From assembly GCA_020851555.1 (NCBI GenBank), contig JADZCM010000039.1:1-53040 (forward strand): a stretch of 53,040 bases of DNA. The letters run 5' to 3'. The position numbers and the translations under genes were made by a program. The notes beneath the pieces were generated by a model, which did no database searches, was not told where the DNA came from, and saw only the letters and a list, made by a program, of their open reading frames with translations. This DNA comes from Bryobacterales bacterium (GTDB lineage: Bacteria; Acidobacteriota; Terriglobia; Bryobacterales; Bryobacteraceae). Of the stretch, positions 44,583 through 53,037 are shown piece by piece; the stretch's first letter is position 1, and each line of letters begins with the position of its first letter.

Positions 44583-44601
44583 CCGGGCAAGCTCCGCCCG
44601 G
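44583..44601. terminator. Hairpin in the convergent gap YVTN gene/hemerythrin gene
   Basis: CCGGGC (44583-44588) pairs with GCCCGG (44596-44601) with a 7-nt loop, in the 74-nt convergent gap. A TTTTT run lies just before it, on the plus side at 44572-44576, not after it, so bidirectional termination is possible but not well supported. Confidence 0.35.
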
Positions 44602-44622
44602 CTCAGGATGGCGGCCCCTCCG

Positions 44623-45216
44623 CTACCGGGCGGCTCGCTCCGCCCGCTCTGCCTCCGCGGTGAGTCCTCTCCGGATTCGCATCTCCCGCGACAAAGCCTT
44701 GAGCTCGACTTCGTTCAAAGCGCTTCTGGCCAGCGGAAGCAGCCTCTCGTCTTCCGCCGCGATGTGCTTCCGGTAGTCCGCGCACAAGGCCGCGACAGCC
44801 TCCCGGAAGCGCTGCGGGAGTTCACGATCCGGCCGGGCGTCGCCTTCAGAGATCAGCAGGGAGTACACGGCCCTCAGGTCCTCGACGTGCTTTTCGGCGT
44901 CACGGTGCTGCGCCTCGAGATCCTGAAGAAACCGGCGGTTCTCTTCGCTGATCCGCCCTGCTATGCGAGGGAAGACGCTTTCCTCCTCATCAGCGGTGTG
45001 CCAGACGCCATTTGAGTCCAGAAAACGGATGGAGTTGCCGATCGCCGTCAGCGCCTCTCCTCGCCGGTCTTCCAGGTGGTTTGCTGCACGCTCCAGAACG
45101 GCCAGGCGTTCTTCAATCCGCCTGTGGCAAGCCAACAGATGATCCAGCGGCCGGTCAAGCGTAGCCGTCTCTTCCGTTGTTCTGGGCTTGTTCCCAATCT
45201 CTTCCACGCGAATCAT
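44623..45216 (-). CDS. Hemerythrin-domain protein
   Basis: 197 residues, four-helix hemerythrin-type domain. Candidate iron ligands: His26 and His31 (DHLLACHRR), WHTADEEE (His, Glu), AQHRDAEKH and RKHIAAEDE. Bacterial hemerythrins bind O2 or NO or handle iron stress. ATG 45216 with GGGAGGA about 10 nt upstream. It is divergent from the DUF488/NDH-2 operon, sharing a 206-nt promoter region. Confidence 0.88.
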   Translation of the reverse strand: MIRVEEIGNKPRTTEETATLDRPLDHLLACHRRIEERLAVLERAANHLEDRRGEALTAIGNSIRFLDSNGVWHTADEEESVFPRIAGRISEENRRFLQDLEAQHRDAEKHVEDLRAVYSLLISEGDARPDRELPQRFREAVAALCADYRKHIAAEDERLLPLARSALNEVELKALSREMRIRRGLTAEAERAERAAR

Positions 45217-45266
45217 GCGCCATGTTCCTCCCGCGCCCGGCGCCCTGGGGGCGCTGAACGATCTGC

Positions 45267-45296
45267 TTGACAGCTTAAAGATGGATCCAGTATACT
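45267..45296 (+). promoter_or_regulatory. Sigma-70-like promoter of the DUF488/NDH-2 operon
   Basis: A full -35 TTGACA (45267-45272) and a -10 TATACT (45291-45296), spaced 18 nt: by far the best housekeeping promoter in the window. The expected start site near 45303 leaves about 120 nt of leader before the DUF488 ATG. Confidence 0.75.
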
Positions 45297-45422
45297 TCTT
45301 TTTGTGAGGGGGTGGCCAATCCCGCAGCCTGGAGCTTTCCGCTGGTGGAACGAGGCCACGATGCCAGGGACTTGACCTAAGGTGCGGCGTTCACCGATCC
45401 GGCCCACAACCAGGGAGGTGCA

Positions 45423-45764
45423 ATGATCAGCGTGAAACGCATTTACGAACAGCCCGAAAAGAGCGATGGACTGCGCGTTCTGGTGGACCGCCTCTGGCCG
45501 CGCGGCATGTCCAAACAGCGGGCGGCCGTGGATCTCTGGCTCAAGGAACTGGCGCCCAGCGACGCTCTGCGGCAGTGGTTCGGCCACAAGCCGGAACGGT
45601 GGCTGGAATTCAAGTCCAGGTATCACCGGGAGATCGAGAAGTTTCGCGAACCTCTGGGCCGGTTCACGGAGGCAGGCCGGAAGCAGGCGATCACCCTGCT
45701 GTTTGCCGCGAAAGACGAGAAGCACAACAACGCCGTGGCGCTTCTTGAGTACCTGCGGGAATGA
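45423..45764 (+). CDS. DUF488 family protein
   Basis: 113-residue cytoplasmic protein with the family core RVLVDRLWPRGMSK and a WFGHKPERW segment, no signal peptide. DUF488 proteins occur near redox and stress genes, and their function is unknown. SD GGGAGGT precedes ATG 45423. The stop overlaps the NDH-2 start (ATGA), so both are translated together. Confidence 0.85.
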   Translation: MISVKRIYEQPEKSDGLRVLVDRLWPRGMSKQRAAVDLWLKELAPSDALRQWFGHKPERWLEFKSRYHREIEKFREPLGRFTEAGRKQAITLLFAAKDEKHNNAVALLEYLRE

Positions 45765-47218
45765 CCGGAGTGTGGGGGCGCAACAAGGCGGCGGACTTGT
45801 CTCCGGCTGGCCGCCCGCCGTCAGTTGAAGAAGCGGACGGAGAGGCGGCTGCGAACCGCCGGCATCGCATCGTTATTGTTGGCGGCGGTTTCGGGGGGCT
45901 GTCCGCCGCGAAGGCGCTGCGGCATGAGCCCGTCGACGTCACTCTGATTGACCGGCACAACTACCATCTCTTCCAGCCGCTGCTGTACCAGGTCGCAACG
46001 GGCGGCCTTTCCCCGGGAGACGTCGCCTCGCCCCTGCGCTGGATCCTTCGGCGGCAAGCCAATACCCAGGTACTGTTGGGAGAGGTCATTGACCTGGATG
46101 TGAACTCCCGCGAAGTCATTCTCATGGATCGCCGGATCCGCTACGACACTCTGATCCTGGCCGCGGGCGCGGGCAACAGCTACTTTGGCCACGCGGCGTG
46201 GCGCGCGTTGGCGCCGGGGCTGAAGGATCTCGAAGATGCCGGTGAAGTCCGGAATCGCATCTTCTGCGCCTTCGAAGCGGCCGAGAAGGAGGTGGATGAA
46301 AATGCGCGCAGAGAGTGGCTCAGTTTCGTCGTGGTAGGCGCCGGGCCGACGGGCGTCGAACTGGCCGGAGCGCTGGCGGAGATCGCACGCGACACTCTGA
46401 GAGGGCACTTCCGGACCATTGAGCCGGGCGAGGCCTCCATCCAACTCGTGGATCTGGCCCCGGCGGTGCTTCCGGCCTTCCCGCGCGACCTCTCCGGGAA
46501 AGCCGAAGCTGCGCTGGTCGAACTCGGTGTCCGGTCTCGCCTGGGGGTTGCGGTGAAGGCGATTGACGAGCGGGGCGTAGTGGTCCGCTCATCGCTTGGC
46601 GATGTAAGAATCCCAGCGCGTACCGTCTTATGGGCGGCCGGCATTGAAGCGAGCCCTCTCGGCAGGCTCCTCGAACAACGGGCCGGCGCTGAACTGGCGC
46701 GGGGCGGCAGAGTGGTTGTCGCGCCGGACTGCTCTTTGCCCGGCCGGCGCGAGATCTTCGTGATTGGCGACATGGCCGCCTGCCGTGACGCGGGGGGGAA
46801 CCAGTTGCCGGGCCTTGCCCCGGTGGCCATGCAGCAGGGACACCATGTCGGCCGCCTGATCGCCGGGCGCCTGCGCGGGGAGGCGGGCGGGCCTTTTCGC
46901 TACGTGGACAAAGGAACCCTGGCGACCATCGGCCGGAATCGCGCCGTGGCCGTTTTGGGCAAGCTGCGGCTCAGCGGTTTTGCGGCGTGGATCACCTGGC
47001 TCTTCGTTCACCTGCTCTATCTGGTGGGCTTCCAGAACCGGGTGCTCGTGCTCATCCAATGGGGGTTCCACTACGTTACTTACAACCGCAAGGCTCGCCT
47101 CATCGTCGCGGCCGGCTCCACGGCGGCCGCGAAGCAGCGCTTGCAGGAGTGTTGCGGCGCAGTGGACCAGGCAGCGGACAGCGGCCCGGCCCGGGCTCGC
47201 AGCACGACCTCCGGCTGA
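45761..47218 (+). CDS. Type II NADH:quinone dehydrogenase (NDH-2)
   Basis: Single-subunit, non-pumping NADH dehydrogenase with FAD, 485 residues. First dinucleotide fold IVIVGGGFGGLSAAKAL (FAD), second VVVGAGPTGVELAGAL (NADH), and the family signature QPLLYQVATGG and FVIGDMAA. A hydrophobic C-terminal patch (AAWITWLFVHLLYLVGF) would hold it on the inner membrane and face the quinone. It delivers electrons to the quinone pool used by the bd oxidase. The first about 35 residues are a loose extension. ATG overlaps the DUF488 stop. Confidence 0.93.
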   Translation: MTGVWGRNKAADLSPAGRPPSVEEADGEAAANRRHRIVIVGGGFGGLSAAKALRHEPVDVTLIDRHNYHLFQPLLYQVATGGLSPGDVASPLRWILRRQANTQVLLGEVIDLDVNSREVILMDRRIRYDTLILAAGAGNSYFGHAAWRALAPGLKDLEDAGEVRNRIFCAFEAAEKEVDENARREWLSFVVVGAGPTGVELAGALAEIARDTLRGHFRTIEPGEASIQLVDLAPAVLPAFPRDLSGKAEAALVELGVRSRLGVAVKAIDERGVVVRSSLGDVRIPARTVLWAAGIEASPLGRLLEQRAGAELARGGRVVVAPDCSLPGRREIFVIGDMAACRDAGGNQLPGLAPVAMQQGHHVGRLIAGRLRGEAGGPFRYVDKGTLATIGRNRAVAVLGKLRLSGFAAWITWLFVHLLYLVGFQNRVLVLIQWGFHYVTYNRKARLIVAAGSTAAAKQRLQECCGAVDQAADSGPARARSTTSG

Positions 47219-47352
47219 GGCGGCCTACAGCCGCGCCGGACAACGTGACGCGCCACGCCGGACTGGAGCGCGAGAGGCAGTTGCCGGTTACCCGAGGCTG
47301 CTATTCTGGGAATTCACCTGGACGTGGGAATAGCCGCCGGGAGGAGGACACA

Positions 47353-47943
47353 GTGGAGATGCCGGACGCACCGGAACTGAGCGCGGAAGTGTCGGGACAG
47401 GACGCTGGAGACCTCCAGCGCGCCGCCGAAACCATAAGCCGGAACCTGTCCGTCCTGCTTTGCGCCGTCACCGGCGTGGCTCGGCTCGCCTCGGAGGTGG
47501 CTGGGCTCCGGGCTGATGTTACCGCCCTGAGGACGGAGGCCGGTTCCCACGCGGAGAGCCTGCAGGCGCTCTCCGGCCGGCTCGCGGGCGTCGAGGAGGC
47601 GCTTCGGGCTCAAGAGGAGAAACAGACCCGGCTGGTGGAACAACTGGAGCAGTTCTTTCGGGCGCAGCAGGAGTCTCAGAACGGGAAGATCGAAAGCCAG
47701 TCAGTCCAACTCCAATCCGTGGCCGCGTCTCTCGCGGAGTTGCAGGAGCGGATGGCTCAGATCCGGGAGGAGCAACAGGCGCACCTCAAGAGGCTCGACT
47801 CCCAGGCGGAGGCTCTGCGGGCTTTGCATCAGGCCGCGGAGGAGGCTGCCGTGCGGCGGGAGGAGTTGCGCGACACGGTCCAGAAACTCGGCATGCTGGC
47901 GAGCGCCCCGGCCGGGATCGGGCCGCTGCCGCAGGACTTCTGA
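47353..47943 (+). CDS. Hypothetical coiled-coil protein
   Basis: 196 residues, no signal, TM or enzyme motif. Almost entirely heptad-rich helix with Gln/Glu/Arg, Leu repeats (LEQFFRAQQESQ, LQERMAQIREEQQ) from about residue 55 to 180. Start GTG 47353 (or ATG 47359) with GGGAGGAGG at 47339-47347. It is 134 nt after NDH-2 and may or may not share its transcript. Role unknown: a structural or adaptor protein. Confidence 0.65.
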   Translation: MEMPDAPELSAEVSGQDAGDLQRAAETISRNLSVLLCAVTGVARLASEVAGLRADVTALRTEAGSHAESLQALSGRLAGVEEALRAQEEKQTRLVEQLEQFFRAQQESQNGKIESQSVQLQSVAASLAELQERMAQIREEQQAHLKRLDSQAEALRALHQAAEEAAVRREELRDTVQKLGMLASAPAGIGPLPQDF

Positions 47944-47984
47944 GCCCGCCGCCCGGGCGCGCGGGGACTCAGCCGGCCTTCGTT

Positions 47985-48015
47985 GTTGGCGCAGAGCCCT
48001 GTTGGCGCAGAGCCC
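47985..48015. repeat. Tandem 16-bp direct repeat
   Basis: GTTGGCGCAGAGCCCT at 47985-48000 followed directly by GTTGGCGCAGAGCCC at 48001-48015, two copies with no spacer. It lies in the gap just after the coiled-coil gene and at the edge of the lower-GC accessory region. Confidence 0.7.
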
Positions 48016-48019
48016 GATT

Positions 48020-48262
48020 CTATTGATCGGGGCGGGGCGCTTGTTCGCCCTTCGCTTTCCCCTCCGCCAGGCGCCGCTTCAAGCATAGCCGCACGAAGGC
48101 TTCCTCCACCCGGCCGGCGCGAAGAATTTCGTCGATCCGCTCCAGCCGCTGACGCCACGTCCGGTAGTCGATGTTACCCAGTACGGTGGGCACCGGCGGC
48201 TGCAGTTCATCCTGTTCGGGAAGCAGAGGAGGCAACGTCAGGAATAGTTGCTCAGGCAGCAT
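48020..48262 (-). CDS. Small hypothetical protein
   Basis: Not recognised. 80 residues from ATG 48262 (an in-frame TTG at 48292 would add 10 residues). Basic and helical: TWRQRLERIDEILRAGRV then VRLCLKRRLAEGK. No SD visible. It could be a fragment of a longer mobile or host protein, but nothing identifies it. Confidence 0.4.
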   Translation of the reverse strand: MLPEQLFLTLPPLLPEQDELQPPVPTVLGNIDYRTWRQRLERIDEILRAGRVEEAFVRLCLKRRLAEGKAKGEQAPRPDQ

Positions 48263-48690
48263 GCGCAACCATAACCGCCCGATTTCCGGCAATTCAACAA
48301 AAATGCAGTGATTTGTTCTTGCACGTATTCAACGGCCGCTACGGCTGGCCGAACGGTCACGCATCCCTCGCTTCATCGGACAGGCTCGAAATAAACACGC
48401 GTCTGCGATTCTACCTCTTTGGTGGGTTTGACTGGGAGTGAAGCCAGGCGGCGGCCGCCGTTGCCCGGCTCCGCGCTTGCGGGAGCACCCCGTCTCCTGG
48501 CGACGACGCCGCCGGACGACGGGTGACCGAAAGCTTCAACAGCTTGCCGCTCTCACCGGCGCCAATTCAGGCCCCTGGGGGGGAGACTGAACCTGACTGC
48601 GTTGCCTCTCTTCGTGGCCAAGCGGGACTGTCGATCGGTCACAGGCTCCAGCGTGCTCCCAACACCGTGGCTGCGGTTGAACGCTGAACG
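48263..48690. other. 428-nt stretch without a supported gene
   Basis: Between the small hypothetical gene and the secreted hypothetical gene, both on the minus strand. The plus-strand frame ending at 48441 (...FYLFGGFDWE) is not preceded by a usable start and SD and has no recognised domain. No RNA gene, terminator or repeat was seen here. Confidence 0.5.
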
Positions 48691-49236
48691 TTACTTCTTG
48701 TCTGTCACGGGGGCCGAGTCCAGCTCGGCTTTGACTCCGTTCCGGAATAGCCACTCGCGATCATCCGCGTCCGCGAAGATCGGCTGCCCGGAGCGGAAGG
48801 CGAGATCATTAAGAAGGGTGACGAATATATCCTTGTGGGCCTGCATTAGGATGCCTCTCTCGCGTTGCTGGCTGTCCGTCCATTCGAGCAAGATACGATG
48901 CTGCCGAGATTTGTGGAAGATCCCCGCCAGGGCGACAGGTGCAACTATTACCCCGACTGCAACCCACTTGCCTACGCGCCGCGTAGTCGCTTGGCCGTAC
49001 GTGATCTTCGAGATGGCAGAAGTGGCCACCGTCTCAGTGGGGAGAAGATTCTTCCTGAAGCTGAACGTAATCTCCTTCTCGGTCACGTTCATGCCGTTAT
49101 CCCAAGAGTCGCGTATGCCCTTCTTGTCAGGGAAACCAGCACCGCCGAGATATTTGATGCCCTTCTTGAATGTTTCGCACTGGGCTGTGGGAGTAGAAAG
49201 CAGAACACAGCAGATCACACTGACAGCGAACCTCAT
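48691..49236 (-). CDS. Hypothetical secreted/membrane protein, lower GC
   Basis: Not recognised. 181 residues from ATG 49236, chosen because GGAGG precedes it and it gives a signal peptide (FAVSVICCVLLSTPTAQC, with a possible lipobox-like end). The open frame runs back to 49416 but without support. A hydrophobic segment lies at about residues 90-105 (WVAVGVIVAPVALAGIF). Codon use and GC are lower than in the rest of the window, pointing to horizontal acquisition. Neighbours are an IS-disrupted protease and unknown genes. Confidence 0.65.
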   Translation of the reverse strand: MRFAVSVICCVLLSTPTAQCETFKKGIKYLGGAGFPDKKGIRDSWDNGMNVTEKEITFSFRKNLLPTETVATSAISKITYGQATTRRVGKWVAVGVIVAPVALAGIFHKSRQHRILLEWTDSQQRERGILMQAHKDIFVTLLNDLAFRSGQPIFADADDREWLFRNGVKAELDSAPVTDKK

Positions 49237-49412
49237 GAAATGCCTCCAATCTGACCGGCATGAGGTCTTCTTGCTCCGGTCCTGGGAAAGAGTATGCAGC
49301 AACTGCTTTCGCGTAGGTCGCCCCACCCAATACCGGGCGTGTGGGGAACCGGACCCCGACACTGGCTCCCACAGTCGGATGGAAGAAGGGATCTTCGCGT
49401 GCATCTGGTTGA

Positions 49413-51898
49413 TCACCGATGAACAGTCACGAAGGAATTGGCTAGGGTCTGGACTCCGCCGACCTCCACGACTACGGGGTGGTCGCCGTCAGGTAGGTCC
49501 GGAATCGTCACGTTGAACTGGTAGAGTCCCGACGAGACCAGCCCAGCCCAGGCCACATCAGCCACGACGCCCCCGATCCTGACGGTCACGGGCATGGTCG
49601 TCAGTTGGCCAGGCTGAGCGACAAGATCACTGGCGGGTGTAGGAGGTTTCACGGGGCCGAAACCTGTCCCGTAGAGGAGAACGATGTCGCCCGGTTTGGC
49701 CGGTCGCATCGTGAGCGCGGGGTAAAGCCCCGGCTTACCGAGATACGCCCCGTCCGGATGAACGGCCGCGACGTATTTGTAGCCTCCGGCGTCGAAGCGG
49801 AACCAGGCCGGCGAGAGTGCCCGTTTCTGGGCCGTCAAGGAAAGGCTCCTGCCTTGCGGCGTCACCACCTCAACCGGCACCGGCCCCACCGCCGGGTCGT
49901 CGGGAGCAAGAACGTTGATCTGGGTAGGGCTGACATAGTAGACGTAGGCAGGCCTGCTGTTGATGTTCACCGAAACGCCGCCCAACGCAGTGGGCAACTT
50001 GCCGCCCACGAAGTCAGATGCCTGCCACAGGTGCGTCGTGGAGCTGAAATTGGACCCAGTGATCCCCACCCATGTGGCCGAGGCCAAGCCCGGCTGGAAG
50101 TCGCCTGCGTTGAACACCGAAGAGACGACCGGCCCCCCACCAGCCTGGTTGATGGTGATGACCTGCCCGGCAACTGTGAGCGTGCCTGACCGCGGCGCCA
50201 CGCTGGCGTTGTTGGCCACGGAGACGGTGACCGCACCGTTTCCTGTTCCCTGAGCGCCTCCGGTGATGGTCACCCACGTGACGTTGCTCGTCGCCTGCCA
50301 CGGGCAGCCGGCAGGAGCGGTGACAGTGAAGGTCGTGGACCCTCCCGCGGCGGGGATGCTCGCCGAGACGGGCGAGATCGTCACGACGCAGCTTCCGCTT
50401 GTGGTCAGGAACGTAAGGTTAGACGACCCTGAGAACAGGCCTCCAAACGAATTACTCTCCGCGTCAAACGCCAGAGTGGCGGCGCCAGCCGTGGCCGGCG
50501 CGGTGACCAGCCAAGCCTTTGTTGCTGACGCGCCTGCCTGGATGGTCCCGAAGTTCTGCGAAGAACTGCTCGCATTTCCAGCGAACCTCAAAGTGCCCGC
50601 CACCGACAGCGCCGGCAGGTCACCTTGGTTGGCAATGGTGCAGGCGGCCGAGAATTGGGAACTCGGCGCAACTGCGCTGGGCGCGGTGCACGATAAGGTG
50701 AGTACAGGTCCGGTAGCGGGCTGGAAGCCCGACTCGGAAAACGCCAGCCCAAAGGGCTCCGGAGAACGGCAGGATGGCTGTGCCCAGTGGGTCACGTTGA
50801 CGACGAGCGGTCCATACAATGTCGTGTGGACCTTCTCCACGTTGTCGATCATGGAGCCAGAGGAATCCAGCATCGCGCCTGATGAAGCGTTGTACAGCCG
50901 GAGGTCTAGATCTGAGAGGCACCCTCCAGAAAACGATTGATAAACGCTGCGGTTCCAGGTGAGGGTGGTGTAGAAGAGTCCGTTCGACTGCCCCTTGTAC
51001 AGGCGTACCCGGTTTGCGGGTAATGTTGGTGTAACCACGCCGTTCCGCTCTTGGAAAGCCCGGGCGAGGTTGGCGTATCCCCATCCCTGGTCGTTCCTCC
51101 AGAAGAGCCAGTCCGTAGTGTTCAGTAGCAACGCCTTGATGGCCAGCGGATCTCTTACGCCCGCCTGACGCAGCAATGCTGCCGCTCCCGCGATGTGCGG
51201 CGCCGCCATGCTGGTGCCCGGCTTGGGAACGAATCCGTCCGAGTTGAAGGCGGCAGAGTAGATTCCCAGCTCGGCCTGCTTTTTAGGATCCAGACCCTCC
51301 CAGACCCACCTATCCCGAAGCCCTCCGGGAGCGGCGATGTCCGGCTTCTTGCGGCCGCCAATACTGGGACCCCGGCTGCTGAAGATGGCGATTTCGTCGT
51401 CACCCCTGTCAACTGTCCCCTGGGTATTCATGGCCGCCACGGTGATCACGTTGTAACCGATACCGGGAGAACTGACGGGTCCCGGATTGGTCCACAGGCC
51501 AAGGATGCCGGTTTTGCTCTCATTGCCCGCCGAAACGGAGATGGTTAGGCCGTAGGTGTCGACGAAGTAGTCAAAGAGCCCTGCTTGGCTGTCGTCATCG
51601 GTGATGGTGGCTGCTCCGTAGCTGTAGTTGAAAACCTTCAGCCAAGGGGCTTGCTGGACTGCCCAGTCCAAAGCAGCGAGAACATCGGCTGTGATTCCCC
51701 TGCCGTCCCCGGTGCAGGTACGGTAGCCGATCTTCAGGTTGTACAGGCTCCCAAGCCCTCTGGCGACACCCCAGTAGTCTGCCCAACCGGGGCCGCTACG
51801 GCTGGCCACGATCCCAGCCACATGCGTGCCGTGACCTTGCTTGTCCTCTGGCGACGAAGCGTCATCGGCGAAGCACGCGTCTTGACGGCCGTAGTCTA
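49413..51898 (-). pseudogene. S8 (subtilisin) family protease, 5' end cut off by an IS630 insertion
   Basis: The frame runs 828 codons from the insertion point to TGA 49413. Catalytic parts: His in GHGTHVAG (codons before GTG 51821), Asn in SVSAGNES and Ser in GTSMAAPHIAG. The Asp of the triad and the leader lie beyond the element, outside the window. After the protease come a CARDB-like domain (PVLTLSCTAPSAVAPSSQF), a BACON-type domain (CVVTISPVSASIPAAGGSTT) and a C-terminal Solibacter-type domain (TIGR03437-like: PTQINVLAPDDP to GLYQFNVTIPDLPDGD). It would have been secreted. The apparent start at GTG 51821 is only an inner Val of THVAGI. Confidence 0.85.
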
Positions 51899-52978
51899 GT
51901 GTAGTGTCTCTAAAACAGCTTTACAACGACCGACCTTCTCCAGAATCTTGGCCACGCTTGCGGTCCAAACAAACGGCTTCGGTTGCTGATTGTTGTGCTC
52001 CAGGTATTCTTCAATCGCCTGCTCCAACTCGGCCACGCTGTGGAAACTACCGCGCCGGATGCGCTTGTCCGTAATCTCGCGAAACCAACGTTCCACCAGA
52101 TTCAGCCACGAGGAACTCGTGGGGGTAAAGTGCAGGTGAAACCGGCGGTGCTTTTTCAACCACCGCTTCACGGCCTCATGCTTATGCGCTGAGTAGTTAT
52201 CCAGGATGAGGTGCAACGGCAGCTCGGCGGGCGTCTCCCGGTCGATTCTCCTCAGGAATTTCAAAAACTCCTGATGCCGGTGCCGCGCCATGCAGTCGCC
52301 GATCACGGTGCCGTCCAGCACATTCAGGGCGGCGAATAGCGTCGTCGTACCGTGCCGCTTGTAGTCGTGCGTCATCGTGCCGCAGCGCCCCTTCTTCAGC
52401 GGCAGCCCCGGCTGCGTCCGGTCCAAGGCCTGAATCTGGCTCTTCTCATCGAAGCACAGCACCAGCGCCTTGTCGGGGGGATCCAGGTACAGGCCGACCA
52501 CGTCGGTCAACTTCTCCACGAAGCGCTTATCGCGCGACAGTTTGAACGTCTCGCTCCGGTGGGGCTGCAAACCATGCGCGTCCCAGATGCGTTGCACCGT
52601 GGCCGGACTGACGCCTTGCGCCGCGGCCATCGTTCGCACACTCCAGTGCGTGGCGCCGACCGGATGGCTATGCAGAGTGGCCTCCACAATCTGCTTCACT
52701 CGCTCGGGCGGGATTCCGGCCTTGCGGCCCCGCCCCGGCTCGTCCTCGGTGAGCGCGACCGGCCCGCCAGCGAGGAACCGTTGCCGCCACAGAATCACCG
52801 TGGGACGACTGGTTCTCAGCTGCAGGGCAATGCGCCGGTTTGCCTGCCCGCTGGCCGCCAGCAGCACGATCCGCGACCGAAAAACGATCTTCTGCGGCGT
52901 GTTGCGCGCGCGAATCCAGGTGTCCAAAGTACGCCTCTGTTCCGCGCTTAACGCCAAGGGCTCGGCCACGCTCCACAT
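51896..52978 (-). CDS. IS630-family transposase (DDE)
   Basis: 360 residues. An N-terminal HTH region (RRIALQLRTSRPTVILWRQR) and the DDE catalytic core: CFDEKSQIQ (Asp), LILDNYSAHK (Asp) and SSSWLNLVERWF (Glu), as in IS630/Tc1-type enzymes. ATG 52978. The stop TAG (51898-51896) is formed by the TA target duplication plus the flanking host base, because the element ends at 51899. The reading frame appears intact, so the element may still be active. Confidence 0.92.
   Translation of the reverse strand: MWSVAEPLALSAEQRRTLDTWIRARNTPQKIVFRSRIVLLAASGQANRRIALQLRTSRPTVILWRQRFLAGGPVALTEDEPGRGRKAGIPPERVKQIVEATLHSHPVGATHWSVRTMAAAQGVSPATVQRIWDAHGLQPHRSETFKLSRDKRFVEKLTDVVGLYLDPPDKALVLCFDEKSQIQALDRTQPGLPLKKGRCGTMTHDYKRHGTTTLFAALNVLDGTVIGDCMARHRHQEFLKFLRRIDRETPAELPLHLILDNYSAHKHEAVKRWLKKHRRFHLHFTPTSSSWLNLVERWFREITDKRIRRGSFHSVAELEQAIEEYLEHNNQQPKPFVWTASVAKILEKVGRCKAVLETLH
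51899..51910 (+). repeat. Left terminal inverted repeat of the IS630 element
   Basis: GTGTAGTGTCTC; matches the right end in 11 of 12 positions. It overlaps the last codons of the transposase. Confidence 0.85.
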
Positions 52979-53025
52979 GGTACATCCAGTATGCGGGCAG
53001 ATCGGCGCATTGTCAAGTTATTTGT

Positions 53026-53037
53026 GAGACACAACAC
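53026..53037 (-). repeat. Right terminal inverted repeat of the IS630 element
   Basis: Read on the minus strand GTGTTGTGTCTC, 11 of 12 identical to the left repeat. It is followed by TA and the last base of the window. Confidence 0.85.

Noticed and set aside
48305..48441. Plus-strand tail ending FYLFGGFDWE
   Set aside because: Barrel-like ending, but there is no start, SD or recognised domain; too short to support.
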